From contig NZ_RXNQ01000014.1 of the NCBI RefSeq assembly GCF_004138205.1, positions 1 through 41,701 of the forward strand: DNA of 41,701 bases, read 5' to 3'. The translations under genes and the position numbers were made by a program. The notes below the pieces were generated by a model that was given only the letters and a program-made list of their open reading frames with translations, was not told where the DNA came from and made no database searches. Each line of letters starts with the position of its first letter. Position 1 is the first letter of the stretch. This stretch comes from Pedobacter sp. SYP-B3415 (GTDB lineage Bacteria; Bacteroidota; Bacteroidia; Sphingobacteriales; Sphingobacteriaceae). This document shows, one piece after another, positions 33,186-41,389 of this stretch.

Positions 33186-33308
33186 CTGACTCATGATTCA
33201 TGGCTCCTGGTTCGGCTAGCGGTCTTTCATCCTTTTTCTTTTTTCTTTGGTCTCCGTGAGGGGTTCTCCGCCCGGGTCCTGACTCATGACTCATGATTCA
33301 TGGCTCCC

Positions 33309-34607
33309 CTAATAAAGCACCCTAAACTTAATCGTATGCTCGATTTTTTTGAGCGACTTAAACAGCTGTTTGTCGTATTCGGTATTGATGTCGGTGATGG
33401 CGTAACCGATCGTCGGGTTGGTCATGAGGAACTGTCCGACGATGTTGATGTCGTGTTTGGCAAAGATCGTGTTGATGCGGGCCATAATTCCCGGAACGTT
33501 GCGGTGAATGTGAATAAGCCGGTGCGAGCGCTCGATCTTCGGCAGCTGCAGGTTCGGAAAATTGACGCTCAGGTACGTGGTGCCGCTGTTCATGAAATCG
33601 GCCATGCGCTTCGGAATGAAATCTATATTACGCGGATTGCCCTTCGGATCGTCGAACACCACAATACCCATCTCTGTGCAAAGCGCCAGGTCTATCTGTC
33701 CCTTGGCATTGCCCAGGTACCCGATCGTTTTCAGCTTTTCGGCCCTTTTCAGTACGTTTTTGTCTATCTTTTCGCCGCCGGCTAGCAGGAGCATGCCCAC
33801 GTCTTTTACATACTTTTCTTCAAATGTAGCCTTGTGGCGGATCGAGAAGCCGTCTTTCTTCAGCACCGTGATGGCATGTTCGTCGGCTTTTCCCACCACC
33901 AGGCAGAGGATGCGGTTTTTCGGATACGAGATGGCACGCGGCAGGTTGTTTACATATAAAAACTCATCAAAGCTGGGTGTAATGTGATCGGCCCGCTCGA
34001 GGATCGTCTGCCGGGCAATGTTTTCTGTAAAGGCAAAAAATTTACCGATCAGTCCGCTTTCGCGCAACTGGAAGTCAGAATATCCGTCGCCAATACCATA
34101 CAGGTTCCCTTTTAACTGCAGGTGCTGCAGCAGCTTTACCTTTCCGCCTTCTTCACTCAGCGGATTGGCGTGGTCATAATCGATGATTTTTCCATCGCCG
34201 GTCGTGACGAATGTATTGGCGTAGATATTTTCCTTTTTAATATGATACTGGCTTACAACCGGGGTAATAAACTCCTTGAAACCGCCCGATACGATCAGCA
34301 CATCATCTGCGTGTTTTTTAAAAAACTCCGCATTCCGCGAGAACGACTTCGATACTTTCTTTTTCAGGTGTTTAATGAGCTTTTTCAGGTGATCTTCATC
34401 CGCCTCGAGCAGTTTGACACGCTGGGCCAGGCTTTCAGAAAAGGAAAGTTTCCCTTCCATAGCCAGGTTTGTATAGTCCTCGATTTTTTTATAGATGGCT
34501 TCCCGGTCGGGATGATTGGCCAGCGAGATCCTGGCTAGCTCGTCGAGTGCTTCCACCTGGGTGAAAGTACTGTCAAAATCGATGATATAATACGCTTTTT
34601 CCTGCAT
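33309..34607 (-). CDS. serB: Phosphoserine phosphatase fused to a SerA remnant and ACT domain
   Basis: 432-aa three-part protein. Residues 1-215 are a complete HAD phosphatase of the SerB type: nucleophile motif DFDST (Asp10, Asp12), SGG at 107-109, and GDGYSD (Asp174, Asp178); expected reaction is phosphoserine to serine. Residues about 232-345 match the substrate-binding halves of phosphoglycerate dehydrogenase SerA (KLKTIGYLGNAKGQIDLAL, GIVVFDDPKGNPRNIDF) joined straight to the SerA segment LSVNFPNLQLP, with the whole NAD domain and its catalytic Arg/Glu/His missing. Residues 362-432 are an ACT domain (LIHIHRNVPGIMARINTIF, GYAITDIN) ending in the SerA-like LY. The SerA part may sense serine and regulate the phosphatase. 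It is 2 bp downstream of an epimerase gene. Confidence 0.85.
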   Translation of the reverse strand: MQEKAYYIIDFDSTFTQVEALDELARISLANHPDREAIYKKIEDYTNLAMEGKLSFSESLAQRVKLLEADEDHLKKLIKHLKKKVSKSFSRNAEFFKKHADDVLIVSGGFKEFITPVVSQYHIKKENIYANTFVTTGDGKIIDYDHANPLSEEGGKVKLLQHLQLKGNLYGIGDGYSDFQLRESGLIGKFFAFTENIARQTILERADHITPSFDEFLYVNNLPRAISYPKNRILCLVVGKADEHAITVLKKDGFSIRHKATFEEKYVKDVGMLLLAGGEKIDKNVLKRAEKLKTIGYLGNAKGQIDLALCTEMGIVVFDDPKGNPRNIDFIPKRMADFMNSGTTYLSVNFPNLQLPKIERSHRLIHIHRNVPGIMARINTIFAKHDINIVGQFLMTNPTIGYAITDINTEYDKQLFKSLKKIEHTIKFRVLY

Positions 34608-34609
34608 GT

Positions 34610-35575
34610 TTATCTGAGTATCCGGCAGATCTGCGCTATGCTTTCTGCCACGGGTTTAAATTTTATGTGCGTTGCCTGTATAACTTTTTCGTTGTTGTAT
34701 CTGCTTACCTGGAGGCTGCTTTTTGCGGTGTCTTTTGTTAGTCCGGCGGGTTTGCCGCTAAACAGGCTGAAGATGCCGGCGAAACGCCAGGCCAGCCCAA
34801 GCATCCAGGGTTTCGCTTCGCGCGACGGCGCCTTTACCCCGAGACCTTCTGCCGCCAGCGAGAGCAGGGTTTCATAACTATAGTTTTCTGATGAAACAAT
34901 AAAACGCTCGGCGCTGATCTGGCTGTTCATCAGCCTGATCATCACATCGGCAACATCGCCGACGTCGACAAAACCGCTTACACCGCGCGTGAAATAAGGA
35001 AAACCGTCTTTTACCATTTTAAAGATCGCTCCGCTGCCGCCTGCACCGGCATTGGCGCCGATAATAACCGAAGGATTCACGATCACGGCGTCAAGGCCTT
35101 CGTTGATTCCGCGCCAGACCTCCATTTCGCCCTCATATTTTGATACGCCATAAGCATGCGCCTTGGGGTCATATTCGCGGTGGTCGTTTTCTGTGATCAG
35201 CTCTTCGCCGCGCCGTGCATCGCCAAGGGCGGCAACCGAACTGACGTGAACGAGCCGTGCGCCGGATAAAAGGCATTGGTTAACGATATTGGCCGTTCCT
35301 TCGATATTGGTTCTGTAAAGTTTGTCTTTATCCGCCGGACGGAAAGATACCAGCGCTGCGCAATGATACACCCGGGTAACACCGGCAAAGATATCTTCAA
35401 GGTCGGCCACATCATTAAGGTCGGCCAGTTGCCAGTCGATCAGGCTGTTGTGCTGAAGCAGGGCGGGGATTTGAGATGATTCCCGCCTGGTTGCGCGAAC
35501 GGATAGGCCTTGTTTCGTTAGTTGATGAACCACTTCTGCTCCAAGAAAACCCGTGGCGCCGGTTACCAGTATCAT
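34610..35575 (-). CDS. NAD-dependent epimerase/dehydratase-family protein
   Basis: Extended/atypical SDR of 321 aa. LVTGATGFLGAEVV (3-16) binds the dinucleotide; VYHCAALVSF, LVHVSSVAALG (Ser) and YGVSKYEGE (Tyr and Lys) complete the active site. Sequence style (dihydroflavonol-reductase/cinnamoyl-reductase-like, with ATRRESS after the second strand suggesting NADP) is different from the sugar epimerase in the polysaccharide operon. The frame is open to 35635, but the Rossmann start fits ATG 35575. It precedes the serB fusion by 2 bp, so the two are co-transcribed. Substrate unknown. Confidence 0.87.
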   Translation of the reverse strand: MILVTGATGFLGAEVVHQLTKQGLSVRATRRESSQIPALLQHNSLIDWQLADLNDVADLEDIFAGVTRVYHCAALVSFRPADKDKLYRTNIEGTANIVNQCLLSGARLVHVSSVAALGDARRGEELITENDHREYDPKAHAYGVSKYEGEMEVWRGINEGLDAVIVNPSVIIGANAGAGGSGAIFKMVKDGFPYFTRGVSGFVDVGDVADVMIRLMNSQISAERFIVSSENYSYETLLSLAAEGLGVKAPSREAKPWMLGLAWRFAGIFSLFSGKPAGLTKDTAKSSLQVSRYNNEKVIQATHIKFKPVAESIAQICRILR

Positions 35576-35612
35576 TTCACTTTTTTTAGAACAGATGAGT
35601 AAATTGCGCTCC

Positions 35613-35620
35613 CAAAAATA
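35613..35620 (-). promoter_or_regulatory. -7 box for the epimerase-serB pair
   Basis: The reverse strand reads TATTTTTG, a perfect TAnnTTTG, about 38 bp before the ATG at 35575. A TTTG at 35646-35649 lies 25 bp upstream, further than usual. The 75-bp gap also has to hold the divergent promoter of the ureohydrolase gene. Confidence 0.45.
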
Positions 35621-35650
35621 GATATTTGGAGCCAATACTGTATAGCAAAT

Positions 35651-36832
35651 ATGTCTTTATCCGATTTTTTTTCGCCTTTGAACATGGCCTCACTCAGGCC
35701 TGCGGAGGGTTTCTTTACCAGCCATTTGGGCTTTAAGGCGACCCTGCACGAAGCCGAGTTCCCGGATCTGGAAGAAGGACAGTTTGACCTGGCCATTATC
35801 GGCGTTTCAGACGACCGCCGGGCTGTGGGCAACGAGGGCTGTGCCCTTGCACCCGACTATTTCCGTGAGAAATTCTACCGCCTGCACGAAGGCGCGTTTA
35901 ACAGCAGAATCGTCGACCTGGGCAACATCCGCGCCGGCGCAGAAGTATCTGATACTTACATCGCGCTGAAGACTGTGGTAACGGAGCTTGTCAAAATGGG
36001 CATTCTGCCGGTCATCATCGGCGGCGGCCAGGACCTTACCTATGCCCAGTACATGGCCTATGAACAGCTGGAACAGAAGGTAGATCTTGTGGTGGTAGAC
36101 AATGCCTTCGACATCAGCGACGATGGCGAGGAAGGCATTACCACGCGCTCTGACAGTTATTTGAATAAGATTTTCCTGCATCAGCCTAACTACCTGTTCA
36201 ACTTCAGCAACCTGGGTTACCAGACGTATTTTGTAAACCAGGACAGCATTAAGGTGATGGACAAGCTTTATTTTGATGCACACCGCCTTGGCGAGTTTAC
36301 CGCCGACATTTCGCTCACCGAACCCGTGATCCGGAATGCGAGCATGATCAGTTTTGATATGGGCGCAATCCGTTCTTCAGATGCAGGTGCAAATGCCAAT
36401 GCCACACCCAACGGTTTTTATGGCGAAGATGCCTGCCGCATTACGCGGTATGCGGGTATGAACGACAAGCTGACCTCGATCGGTTTTTATGAATTTAATC
36501 CGGCGTACGACCAGAACGGACAGACGGCTTTACTGCTTGCGCAGATGGTCTGGTATTTTGTAGACGGTTACTATAACCGCAAAAAGGATTTCCCGCTTAC
36601 GCCGAAGTCGCAGTTTATTATTTACCGGGCAAGCCTGAAGGAAGGCACCGGTGAGATGGTGTTTGTGAAAAGCAAAAAATCAGACCGCTGGTGGATGCAG
36701 GTGCCCTATCCTTCAGGCCCGACGAAAAACGAGCGTTATCACCTTGTTCCCTGCAGGTATGACGATTACCAAACCGCTGTAAACGGCGAAATGCCCGATT
36801 TATGGTGGCGAACGTATCAGAAGTTGTCTTGA
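35651..36832 (+). CDS. Ureohydrolase (arginase/formimidoylglutamase) family protein with altered metal site
   Basis: 393-aa protein with the arginase/agmatinase/HutG fold: LAIIGVSDDRRAVGNEGCALAPDYFREKFYRL near the start, then the three metal motifs in order. All three are altered: GGDHS reads GGGQD (124-128, His to Gln127), DAHxD reads DNAFD (150-154, His to Ala152) and SxDxD reads SFDMG (234-238, Asp to Gly238). Three of six Mn ligands (Asp150, Asp154, Asp236) remain. The C-terminal half (GQTALLLAQMVWYFVDGYY; RWWMQVPYP) is intact and long for the family, so the gene is not decaying; an inactive or changed function is inferred. It is transcribed away from the epimerase-serB pair. Confidence 0.8.
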   Translation: MSLSDFFSPLNMASLRPAEGFFTSHLGFKATLHEAEFPDLEEGQFDLAIIGVSDDRRAVGNEGCALAPDYFREKFYRLHEGAFNSRIVDLGNIRAGAEVSDTYIALKTVVTELVKMGILPVIIGGGQDLTYAQYMAYEQLEQKVDLVVVDNAFDISDDGEEGITTRSDSYLNKIFLHQPNYLFNFSNLGYQTYFVNQDSIKVMDKLYFDAHRLGEFTADISLTEPVIRNASMISFDMGAIRSSDAGANANATPNGFYGEDACRITRYAGMNDKLTSIGFYEFNPAYDQNGQTALLLAQMVWYFVDGYYNRKKDFPLTPKSQFIIYRASLKEGTGEMVFVKSKKSDRWWMQVPYPSGPTKNERYHLVPCRYDDYQTAVNGEMPDLWWRTYQKLS

Positions 36833-37262
36833 TTAGTAGTTCGTATTTAGTAGTTCGTATTTAGTAGTTCGTATTTAGACAGGGTGCAGCTGCTCAAGAT
36901 GTGAGACGTGAGATTTGAGTCCTGAGACAGGGCTGCAATAGTATATAGGTATTCGTAGTTCGTATTTAGACGTGGCGCAGTTGGTAGAGATTTGAGATAT
37001 GAGAGGTGAGTCCTGAGACAGGGCTGCAATAGTATATAGGTATTCGTAGTTCGTATTTAGACGTGGCGCATACCCTGCATAGCGCATAACCCGTTCAGCG
37101 CCGTGGTCTTTCGTCCTTGATCCTTCTTCTTTAATCCCATGGAGGGGTTCGGCGCCCAGGTCCTGACTCATGATTCATGGCTCGTGGTTCGACTATTGAC
37201 GCGCTCAGCGCCCGGACTTTCCACTTTTAACTCCGGTTGAACTTTTTACTTTCAACTTTAAC
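36833..37262. other. Repeat mosaic between ureohydrolase and TlpA genes
   Basis: 430 bp: a long heptad cluster (36834-37075), a TTTCATCC/CTTTAATCCCATGGAGGGG block, TGACTCATGATTCATGG heptads (about 37163) and CTTTCCA/CTTTTAA-type heptads running into the TlpA promoter. No gene. Confidence 0.75.
36834..37075 (+). repeat. Heptad repeat cluster with perfect 14-bp triplication
   Basis: Starts one base after the stop codon with three perfect tandem copies of TAGTAGTTCGTATT (36834-36875), that is six heptads. TGAGACG, TGAGATT, TGAGTCC, TGAGACA and GGGCTGC follow, and the whole TGAG/TAG series is then repeated. The clearest example of the 7-bp period in the window. Confidence 0.85.
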
Positions 37263-37270
37263 TATATTTG
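37263..37270 (+). promoter_or_regulatory. -7 box of TlpA paralogue 1
   Basis: TATATTTG is a perfect TAnnTTTG, 28 bp before the ATG. TTG at 37237-37239 is a possible -33 with a slightly long 23-bp spacer. It directly follows the heptad repeats. Confidence 0.5.
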
Positions 37271-37298
37271 AGAAAACTAAACCGCTTATTCTAATATT

Positions 37299-38438
37299 AT
37301 GAAAAAAATAGTTCTCATCGCCGCCTGCCTGCTTCCGGTGGCAGCGCTCGCACAATCAGGTTTTACCATTACCGGAAAGGTTGGCAAACTGAATGCCCCT
37401 GCAAAAGCCTACCTGGCTTACCGCGTTGGCAGCAACCAGATCATCGACTCTGTAACCGTTAAAGGCGGTTCCTTTACATTTAAGGGGAATGTTGAATCGC
37501 CCGTATTGGGAAACATCCGTCTGAAACATGATGATGCGCCGGCGGATAAAAAACGTCCTGCAGATGTTCTGCCTATTTATGTTGAAAACAAAAGCATTAA
37601 AGTTGAAGCCGCAGATTCGGTAAAGAAGGCCAAAATAACCGGCTCTCAGCTGAACGATGATAACGCACGGCTGCAGGCCATGCTGAAACCGGCAACCGAG
37701 CAGATGAACCGCCTGATGGCAGAATATACCGCCAAAACCCCCGAGGAAAGAAAAGATGCCGAGTTCCAGAAAAGCTTCGGCGAGCGCTACAATACAGCAA
37801 ACAAGGCTTTCGAACCCCTGAATAAAAAATTTGCAGAAGAAAACCGTAATTCCCTCATCGGACTTACCGCTTACCGCAGCGTAATGGGTTACGACATTGA
37901 CCCTGCTGTGGTCGAGCCTGAGTACCTTAAATTTAGCCAGGCTGTACGTTCAACCACCCTTGGCAAAGATATCGGCGTGATGATTGAAGGTGCACGTAAG
38001 CGCATGGTTGGCGCTATGGCAACAGATTTTACACAGAACGACCAGAACGGTAAACCGGTAAAACTTTCTGATTTCAAAGGCAAATATGTGCTGGTTGATT
38101 TCTGGGCATCATGGTGCGGTCCGTGCCGGGCAGAGAACCCGAACGTTGTTACAGCTTTCAACAAGTACAAAGACAAAAATTTTACCGTGCTTGGCGTATC
38201 GCTCGATTACCCGGGTCAGAAAGACGCCTGGTTAGCTGCGGTTGAAAAAGACGGCCTGACCTGGACCCAGGTTTCCGATCTGAAAGGCTGGCAGAACGAG
38301 GTGTCAAAAATGTATGGCATCCAGGCTATTCCGCAGAATCTGCTCGTAGATCCTTCAGGTAAAATCGTTGCAAAAAATATCCGCGGCGAAGAGCTGCAGA
38401 CAAAACTTGCGGCCTTGCTGGGAAATACCAGTAAGTAA
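37299..38438 (+). CDS. DUF4369-TlpA family thiol-disulfide oxidoreductase, paralogue 1
   Basis: Exported thioredoxin-like protein of 379 aa. Signal peptide MKKIVLIAACLLPVAALAQ (1-19); N-terminal beta-rich DUF4369 domain (about 21-110); a helical linker (about 115-235); C-terminal TlpA/AhpC-TSA domain with YVLVDFWASWCGPC (263-276; redox Cys273 and Cys276) and the cis-Pro region IQAIPQNLLVDP. It acts in the periplasm, probably reducing or isomerising disulfides; the substrate is unknown. A strong terminator follows 16 bp after the stop. A close paralogue lies downstream at 40236, past an ATPase gene on the opposite strand. Confidence 0.9.
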   Translation: MKKIVLIAACLLPVAALAQSGFTITGKVGKLNAPAKAYLAYRVGSNQIIDSVTVKGGSFTFKGNVESPVLGNIRLKHDDAPADKKRPADVLPIYVENKSIKVEAADSVKKAKITGSQLNDDNARLQAMLKPATEQMNRLMAEYTAKTPEERKDAEFQKSFGERYNTANKAFEPLNKKFAEENRNSLIGLTAYRSVMGYDIDPAVVEPEYLKFSQAVRSTTLGKDIGVMIEGARKRMVGAMATDFTQNDQNGKPVKLSDFKGKYVLVDFWASWCGPCRAENPNVVTAFNKYKDKNFTVLGVSLDYPGQKDAWLAAVEKDGLTWTQVSDLKGWQNEVSKMYGIQAIPQNLLVDPSGKIVAKNIRGEELQTKLAALLGNTSK

Positions 38439-38454
38439 CCCTGTTTTTATAAGG

Positions 38455-38488
38455 GGGTGTCATGTGTTACATGGCACCCTTTTTTTTT
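38455..38488 (+). terminator. Terminator after TlpA paralogue 1
   Basis: 11-bp stem GGGTGTCATGT (38455-38465) with ACATGGCACCC (38469-38479), one G-T wobble, a 3-nt loop and nine T (38480-38488). It separates two convergent genes and serves the plus strand. Confidence 0.85.
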
Positions 38489-38496
38489 GCAGCCCG

Positions 38497-39945
38497 TCAG
38501 GCCCCGAAAAGATCGTTTAATGTGATCTCATTTTGTACCAGGCTTGCCTTGTAGACATTGCTGCTTACGCCGAAAGTCGTTACCATTACGATAAAGACCG
38601 TTTTCCGTGTCTTGCTTTGTTCCAGGAATACCTGTTTTTTGTTTGTCAGCGCGCCTGCATATTCTTTCGTAATTGTAAAGGGGCCTTCTGAAAACTTAAT
38701 TTCACAGAGGCTGATACAGGCATCGCTGCGGTCAATCAGCAGATCGACCTGGCAACCCGGCCGGTCGGCCCTCCCTGCAAAGCGCCATGCAGATTCTTCG
38801 GTGTACACCCCCGATATACCAAGGGCGGCTTTCAGATCGGAAACATGCTTCAGGCAAAGGCTTTCAAAGGCCAGGCCGCTCCAGCTTTTCCATGCCTGAT
38901 TTTTCATCATTTTAAACCAGGTACCCGAACCCATCGACCTGCCTCTTTCCAGAAATTTGAAGTAGAAAGCAGAATATTCATCAGAGAGCTTATAAATGCG
39001 GTCGCGCAGGCTTTTATTATAAGGCAGGTAAGCGGCAATAAAACCCGATTCAGCAAGCTCATCAAGCAACAGGCTCGTGGTGCCGCCGCTCTTTAAGTCA
39101 CATGCATCGATAATTTCATTCCTGGTCATACCCGAAGGTTTGTTAGCCAGCGCGCGCACAATATCAATATGTGATTGCGCATTGCTAAACAGCGAGTGGT
39201 AGAGGTTCTGAAACTCATGCCGCAAAAGTCCGTCTTTACTGAAACACGTCCGGTCTATGACCTGTGCGGCGCTCTCCCCGGGTTCCGCTTCTTTCAGGTA
39301 ATGCGGGATCCCGCCCATGACCATGTACAGCTGGGTAATCTGGAAATGGTCGAGGCGCACCTTCCGCGCATGCAGGAAACTTCCTGTCTCTGCCAGGGTA
39401 AAAGGCAGGAGCCTGATTTTCCTGGTGATCCGGTTGTGCAGGCCGCCCTTATTGTTTACTATTTTCTGAATCATCCAGGAAGCTGCAGAACCACAGATAA
39501 CAATGATCAGGTTCGGCTGCTGTGAGGCCCAGTTGTTCCAGAAAAATTCAAAGGCACTCAGAAAACCTGATTTACGGGCATTGAGCCATGGAAACTCATC
39601 AAGGAACACCACCCCTTTTTTCCGTTTCAGCTGTGGTGCCAGACTATCCTGCAGGAGTTGAAAGGCTTGTCCCCATGTTGCCAAACCCGCCGGAAGCACA
39701 GGCATGCTGAATGCATTTTTTAGCGCATAAGCGAAATTTTCAAGCTGCACTTTCATAGCTGCATGGTGTACCCCTGAAAATTCAAATACCAGCTGCTTGC
39801 TGTAAAACTTCCTGATCAGGTATGTTTTACCAACCCGGCGCCGGCCATATACTGCGATCAGTTGCGCCTCCGGCTGATGAAGTGCCTGGCCCAAAAGCTG
39901 CTGTTCTGCCACGCGGCCGATGATTTCCGGATTATTTGTTTTCAT
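38497..39945 (-). CDS. AAA-type ATPase with DUF234 nuclease-like C-terminus
   Basis: 482-aa protein of the archaeal-ATPase (ATPase_2)/DUF234 family. Walker A is YGRRRVGKT (33-41), Walker B VVFLDEFPW (112-120, Asp116-Glu117), sensor-like VICGSAASWM (149-158). A winged-helix part (about 255-320, TRNEIIDACDLKSGGTTSLLLDEL) follows. The C-terminal domain has QVDLLID (Asp401) and LCEIKF (Glu415, Lys417), the D...ExK pattern of PD-(D/E)XK nucleases. The role of this abundant family is not established; DNA binding or cleavage is plausible. It lies opposite to and between the two TlpA paralogues, and its promoter adjoins a duplicated palindrome, so it may control itself or be an inserted module. Confidence 0.85.
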   Translation of the reverse strand: MKTNNPEIIGRVAEQQLLGQALHQPEAQLIAVYGRRRVGKTYLIRKFYSKQLVFEFSGVHHAAMKVQLENFAYALKNAFSMPVLPAGLATWGQAFQLLQDSLAPQLKRKKGVVFLDEFPWLNARKSGFLSAFEFFWNNWASQQPNLIIVICGSAASWMIQKIVNNKGGLHNRITRKIRLLPFTLAETGSFLHARKVRLDHFQITQLYMVMGGIPHYLKEAEPGESAAQVIDRTCFSKDGLLRHEFQNLYHSLFSNAQSHIDIVRALANKPSGMTRNEIIDACDLKSGGTTSLLLDELAESGFIAAYLPYNKSLRDRIYKLSDEYSAFYFKFLERGRSMGSGTWFKMMKNQAWKSWSGLAFESLCLKHVSDLKAALGISGVYTEESAWRFAGRADRPGCQVDLLIDRSDACISLCEIKFSEGPFTITKEYAGALTNKKQVFLEQSKTRKTVFIVMVTTFGVSSNVYKASLVQNEITLNDLFGA

Positions 39946-39965
39946 TTATGAGCCTGAAAGGTATA

Positions 39966-39997
39966 CAAATGTAAAAAACCCGATTTACGATTACAAA
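39966..39997 (-). promoter_or_regulatory. Promoter of the DUF234 ATPase gene
   Basis: Reverse strand: -33 TTTG (39994-39997), 20-bp spacer, -7 TACATTTG (39966-39973), a perfect consensus match. Transcription near 39960 gives a leader of about 15 nt. The -33 box touches the first arm of the palindromic array at 39997. Confidence 0.65.
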
Positions 39998-40102
39998 TTA
40001 TATGCAGCCACAACTATATGTAAAACCACACTTGTGGCTAAATATAATTAAATATACACAGCCATAACCAGGCTAAATTATAGAGTTGTGGCTGAATATA
40101 AT
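39997..40102. promoter_or_regulatory. Duplicated palindromic site upstream of the ATPase gene
   Basis: Two 52-bp units with a 54-bp period (39997-40048 and 40051-40102). Each has a left arm ending CAGCCACAA or CAGCCATAA and a right arm TTGTGGCTAAATATAAT or TTGTGGCTGAATATAAT. Arms are 17 nt with 18-nt spacers; unit 1 arms pair at 15 of 17 positions and unit 2 at 13 of 17. Right arms of the two units are 16/17 identical while the spacers are unrelated, so the arms look constrained. It could be a four-site operator for a regulator or a binding site for the ATPase itself. Confidence 0.65.
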
Positions 40103-40201
40103 GAGCTGTCTGCCACCATCCGGGTATACTTAAGACACGCGAAAAGCGTTGTATAACAAAGAAAAGACACGTTGCATAGGTTATTTCTAACCATCAATAC
40201 T

Positions 40202-40209
40202 TAAATTTG
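40202..40209 (+). promoter_or_regulatory. -7 box of TlpA paralogue 2
   Basis: TAAATTTG is a perfect TAnnTTTG, 26 bp before the ATG at 40236. No TTTG is seen at the normal -33 distance. The box is some 100 bp from the palindromic array. Confidence 0.45.
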
Positions 40210-40235
40210 AAGATAAGCAGTTAAATAAAATACAT

Positions 40236-41381
40236 ATGAAAAAAACAGTATTGTTTGTTGCCTGCATGGCTCCTTTTGCCTTACTGGCGCAAAACAATTT
40301 TACCATAACAGGAAATGTGAAGGCCCTGAAAGCGGGCGACAAGGTATTTCTGGTTTACCAGAATAACGAAGGGAACAAACTCGATTCTGTAACCGTGCAG
40401 AACGGGGCGTTCAGTTTTGGCGGCAAGGTTACGAACCCCTCGCGGGCTACACTGGTACTGAACAGGAATCCGATGAGCGAAAGACCGGCTGCGGGTGAAA
40501 AGGTTGATATGTTATCATTTTTTGTCGAGCCCGGAAAAATACAGCTTCAGTCTGCGGATTCTTTAAAGAACGCAAAAATCGCCGGATCGCTGATCAATGA
40601 TGAGAACGTGCAGCTTCAAACTGCGATGAAACCTGTGTCGGCAAAAATGGAGGCGCTGAATAAGGAGTATATGGCGCTGGCTGATGACAAAAAGAAAGAC
40701 CGCGAGACCCTGCAGGGTTTCCAGACCCGGGCCGAGGCCATTACAAAAGACATTCCGGGCATTTACTACACCTTTATAAAAGCACATCCTAAATCTTACC
40801 TCAGTCTCACTGCCCTTGCCCAGTTATCTTCAGATCCGGATCAGGCTGCGGCTGCAGAACAGGCATTCAACTCACTCTCTGCCGATCTGAAAGCTACCGA
40901 AACAGGAAAAGAACTGAGCACTACCTTTGCAGCTGCAAAAAAGACTGCAGTAGGCAGCATGGCTATGGACTTTACGCAGAATGATCAGAACGGAAAACCG
41001 GTAAAACTTTCTGATTTCAGGGGAAAATATGTGCTGGTCGATTTCTGGGCTTCCTGGTGTGGTCCATGCCGGCAGGAAAACCCGAATGTGGTAGCGGCCT
41101 ATAATAAATTTAAAGACAAGGGCTTTACCGTACTTGGCGTATCGCTAGACCGTCCGGGGCAGAAAGAAGCCTGGGTAAAGGCAATAGCCGATGATAAACT
41201 TGCCTGGACACAGGTATCAGACCTGAATTTCTGGGACAATGCGGTTGCTAAACAGTATGGCATACGTTCCATCCCTGCAAACTTCCTGATCGACCCGCAG
41301 GGCCGCATTGTTGCCAAAGGACTCCGCGAAGAAGCCCTTCACAGCAAGCTGGCCGAATTGCTTGATAAGAAGAGCAAATAG
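40236..41381 (+). CDS. DUF4369-TlpA family thiol-disulfide oxidoreductase, paralogue 2
   Basis: Exported protein of 381 aa, the same architecture as the gene at 37299: signal peptide MKKTVLFVACMAPFALLAQ, DUF4369 domain (about 21-112), helical linker (115-240), TlpA domain with WASWCGPC (271-278; Cys275 and Cys278). The redox domains are nearly identical (FTQNDQNGKPVKLSDF is shared exactly), while the N-terminal and linker regions have diverged, so the two probably share a redox partner but differ in ligand or location. Downstream, a heptad cluster begins within about 10 bp of the stop and no terminator hairpin is evident. Confidence 0.9.
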   Translation: MKKTVLFVACMAPFALLAQNNFTITGNVKALKAGDKVFLVYQNNEGNKLDSVTVQNGAFSFGGKVTNPSRATLVLNRNPMSERPAAGEKVDMLSFFVEPGKIQLQSADSLKNAKIAGSLINDENVQLQTAMKPVSAKMEALNKEYMALADDKKKDRETLQGFQTRAEAITKDIPGIYYTFIKAHPKSYLSLTALAQLSSDPDQAAAAEQAFNSLSADLKATETGKELSTTFAAAKKTAVGSMAMDFTQNDQNGKPVKLSDFRGKYVLVDFWASWCGPCRQENPNVVAAYNKFKDKGFTVLGVSLDRPGQKEAWVKAIADDKLAWTQVSDLNFWDNAVAKQYGIRSIPANFLIDPQGRIVAKGLREEALHSKLAELLDKKSK

Positions 41382-41389
41382 AGATTGCT

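Larger units (their letters stand above)
32352..33308. other. Repeat mosaic between CLC and serB genes
   Basis: 957 bp without a gene: a heptad cluster (32362-32475), R2 (32551-32645), MITE copy C (32709-33185) and TGACTCATGATTCATGG-type heptads up to the last codon of the convergent phosphatase gene. Frames at 32316, 32487, 32860 and 32934 are made of repeat sequence. Confidence 0.75.

Noticed and set aside
36834..36875. CRISPR-like tandem array
   Set aside because: The units are contiguous 14-mers without spacers, and no cas genes are present.
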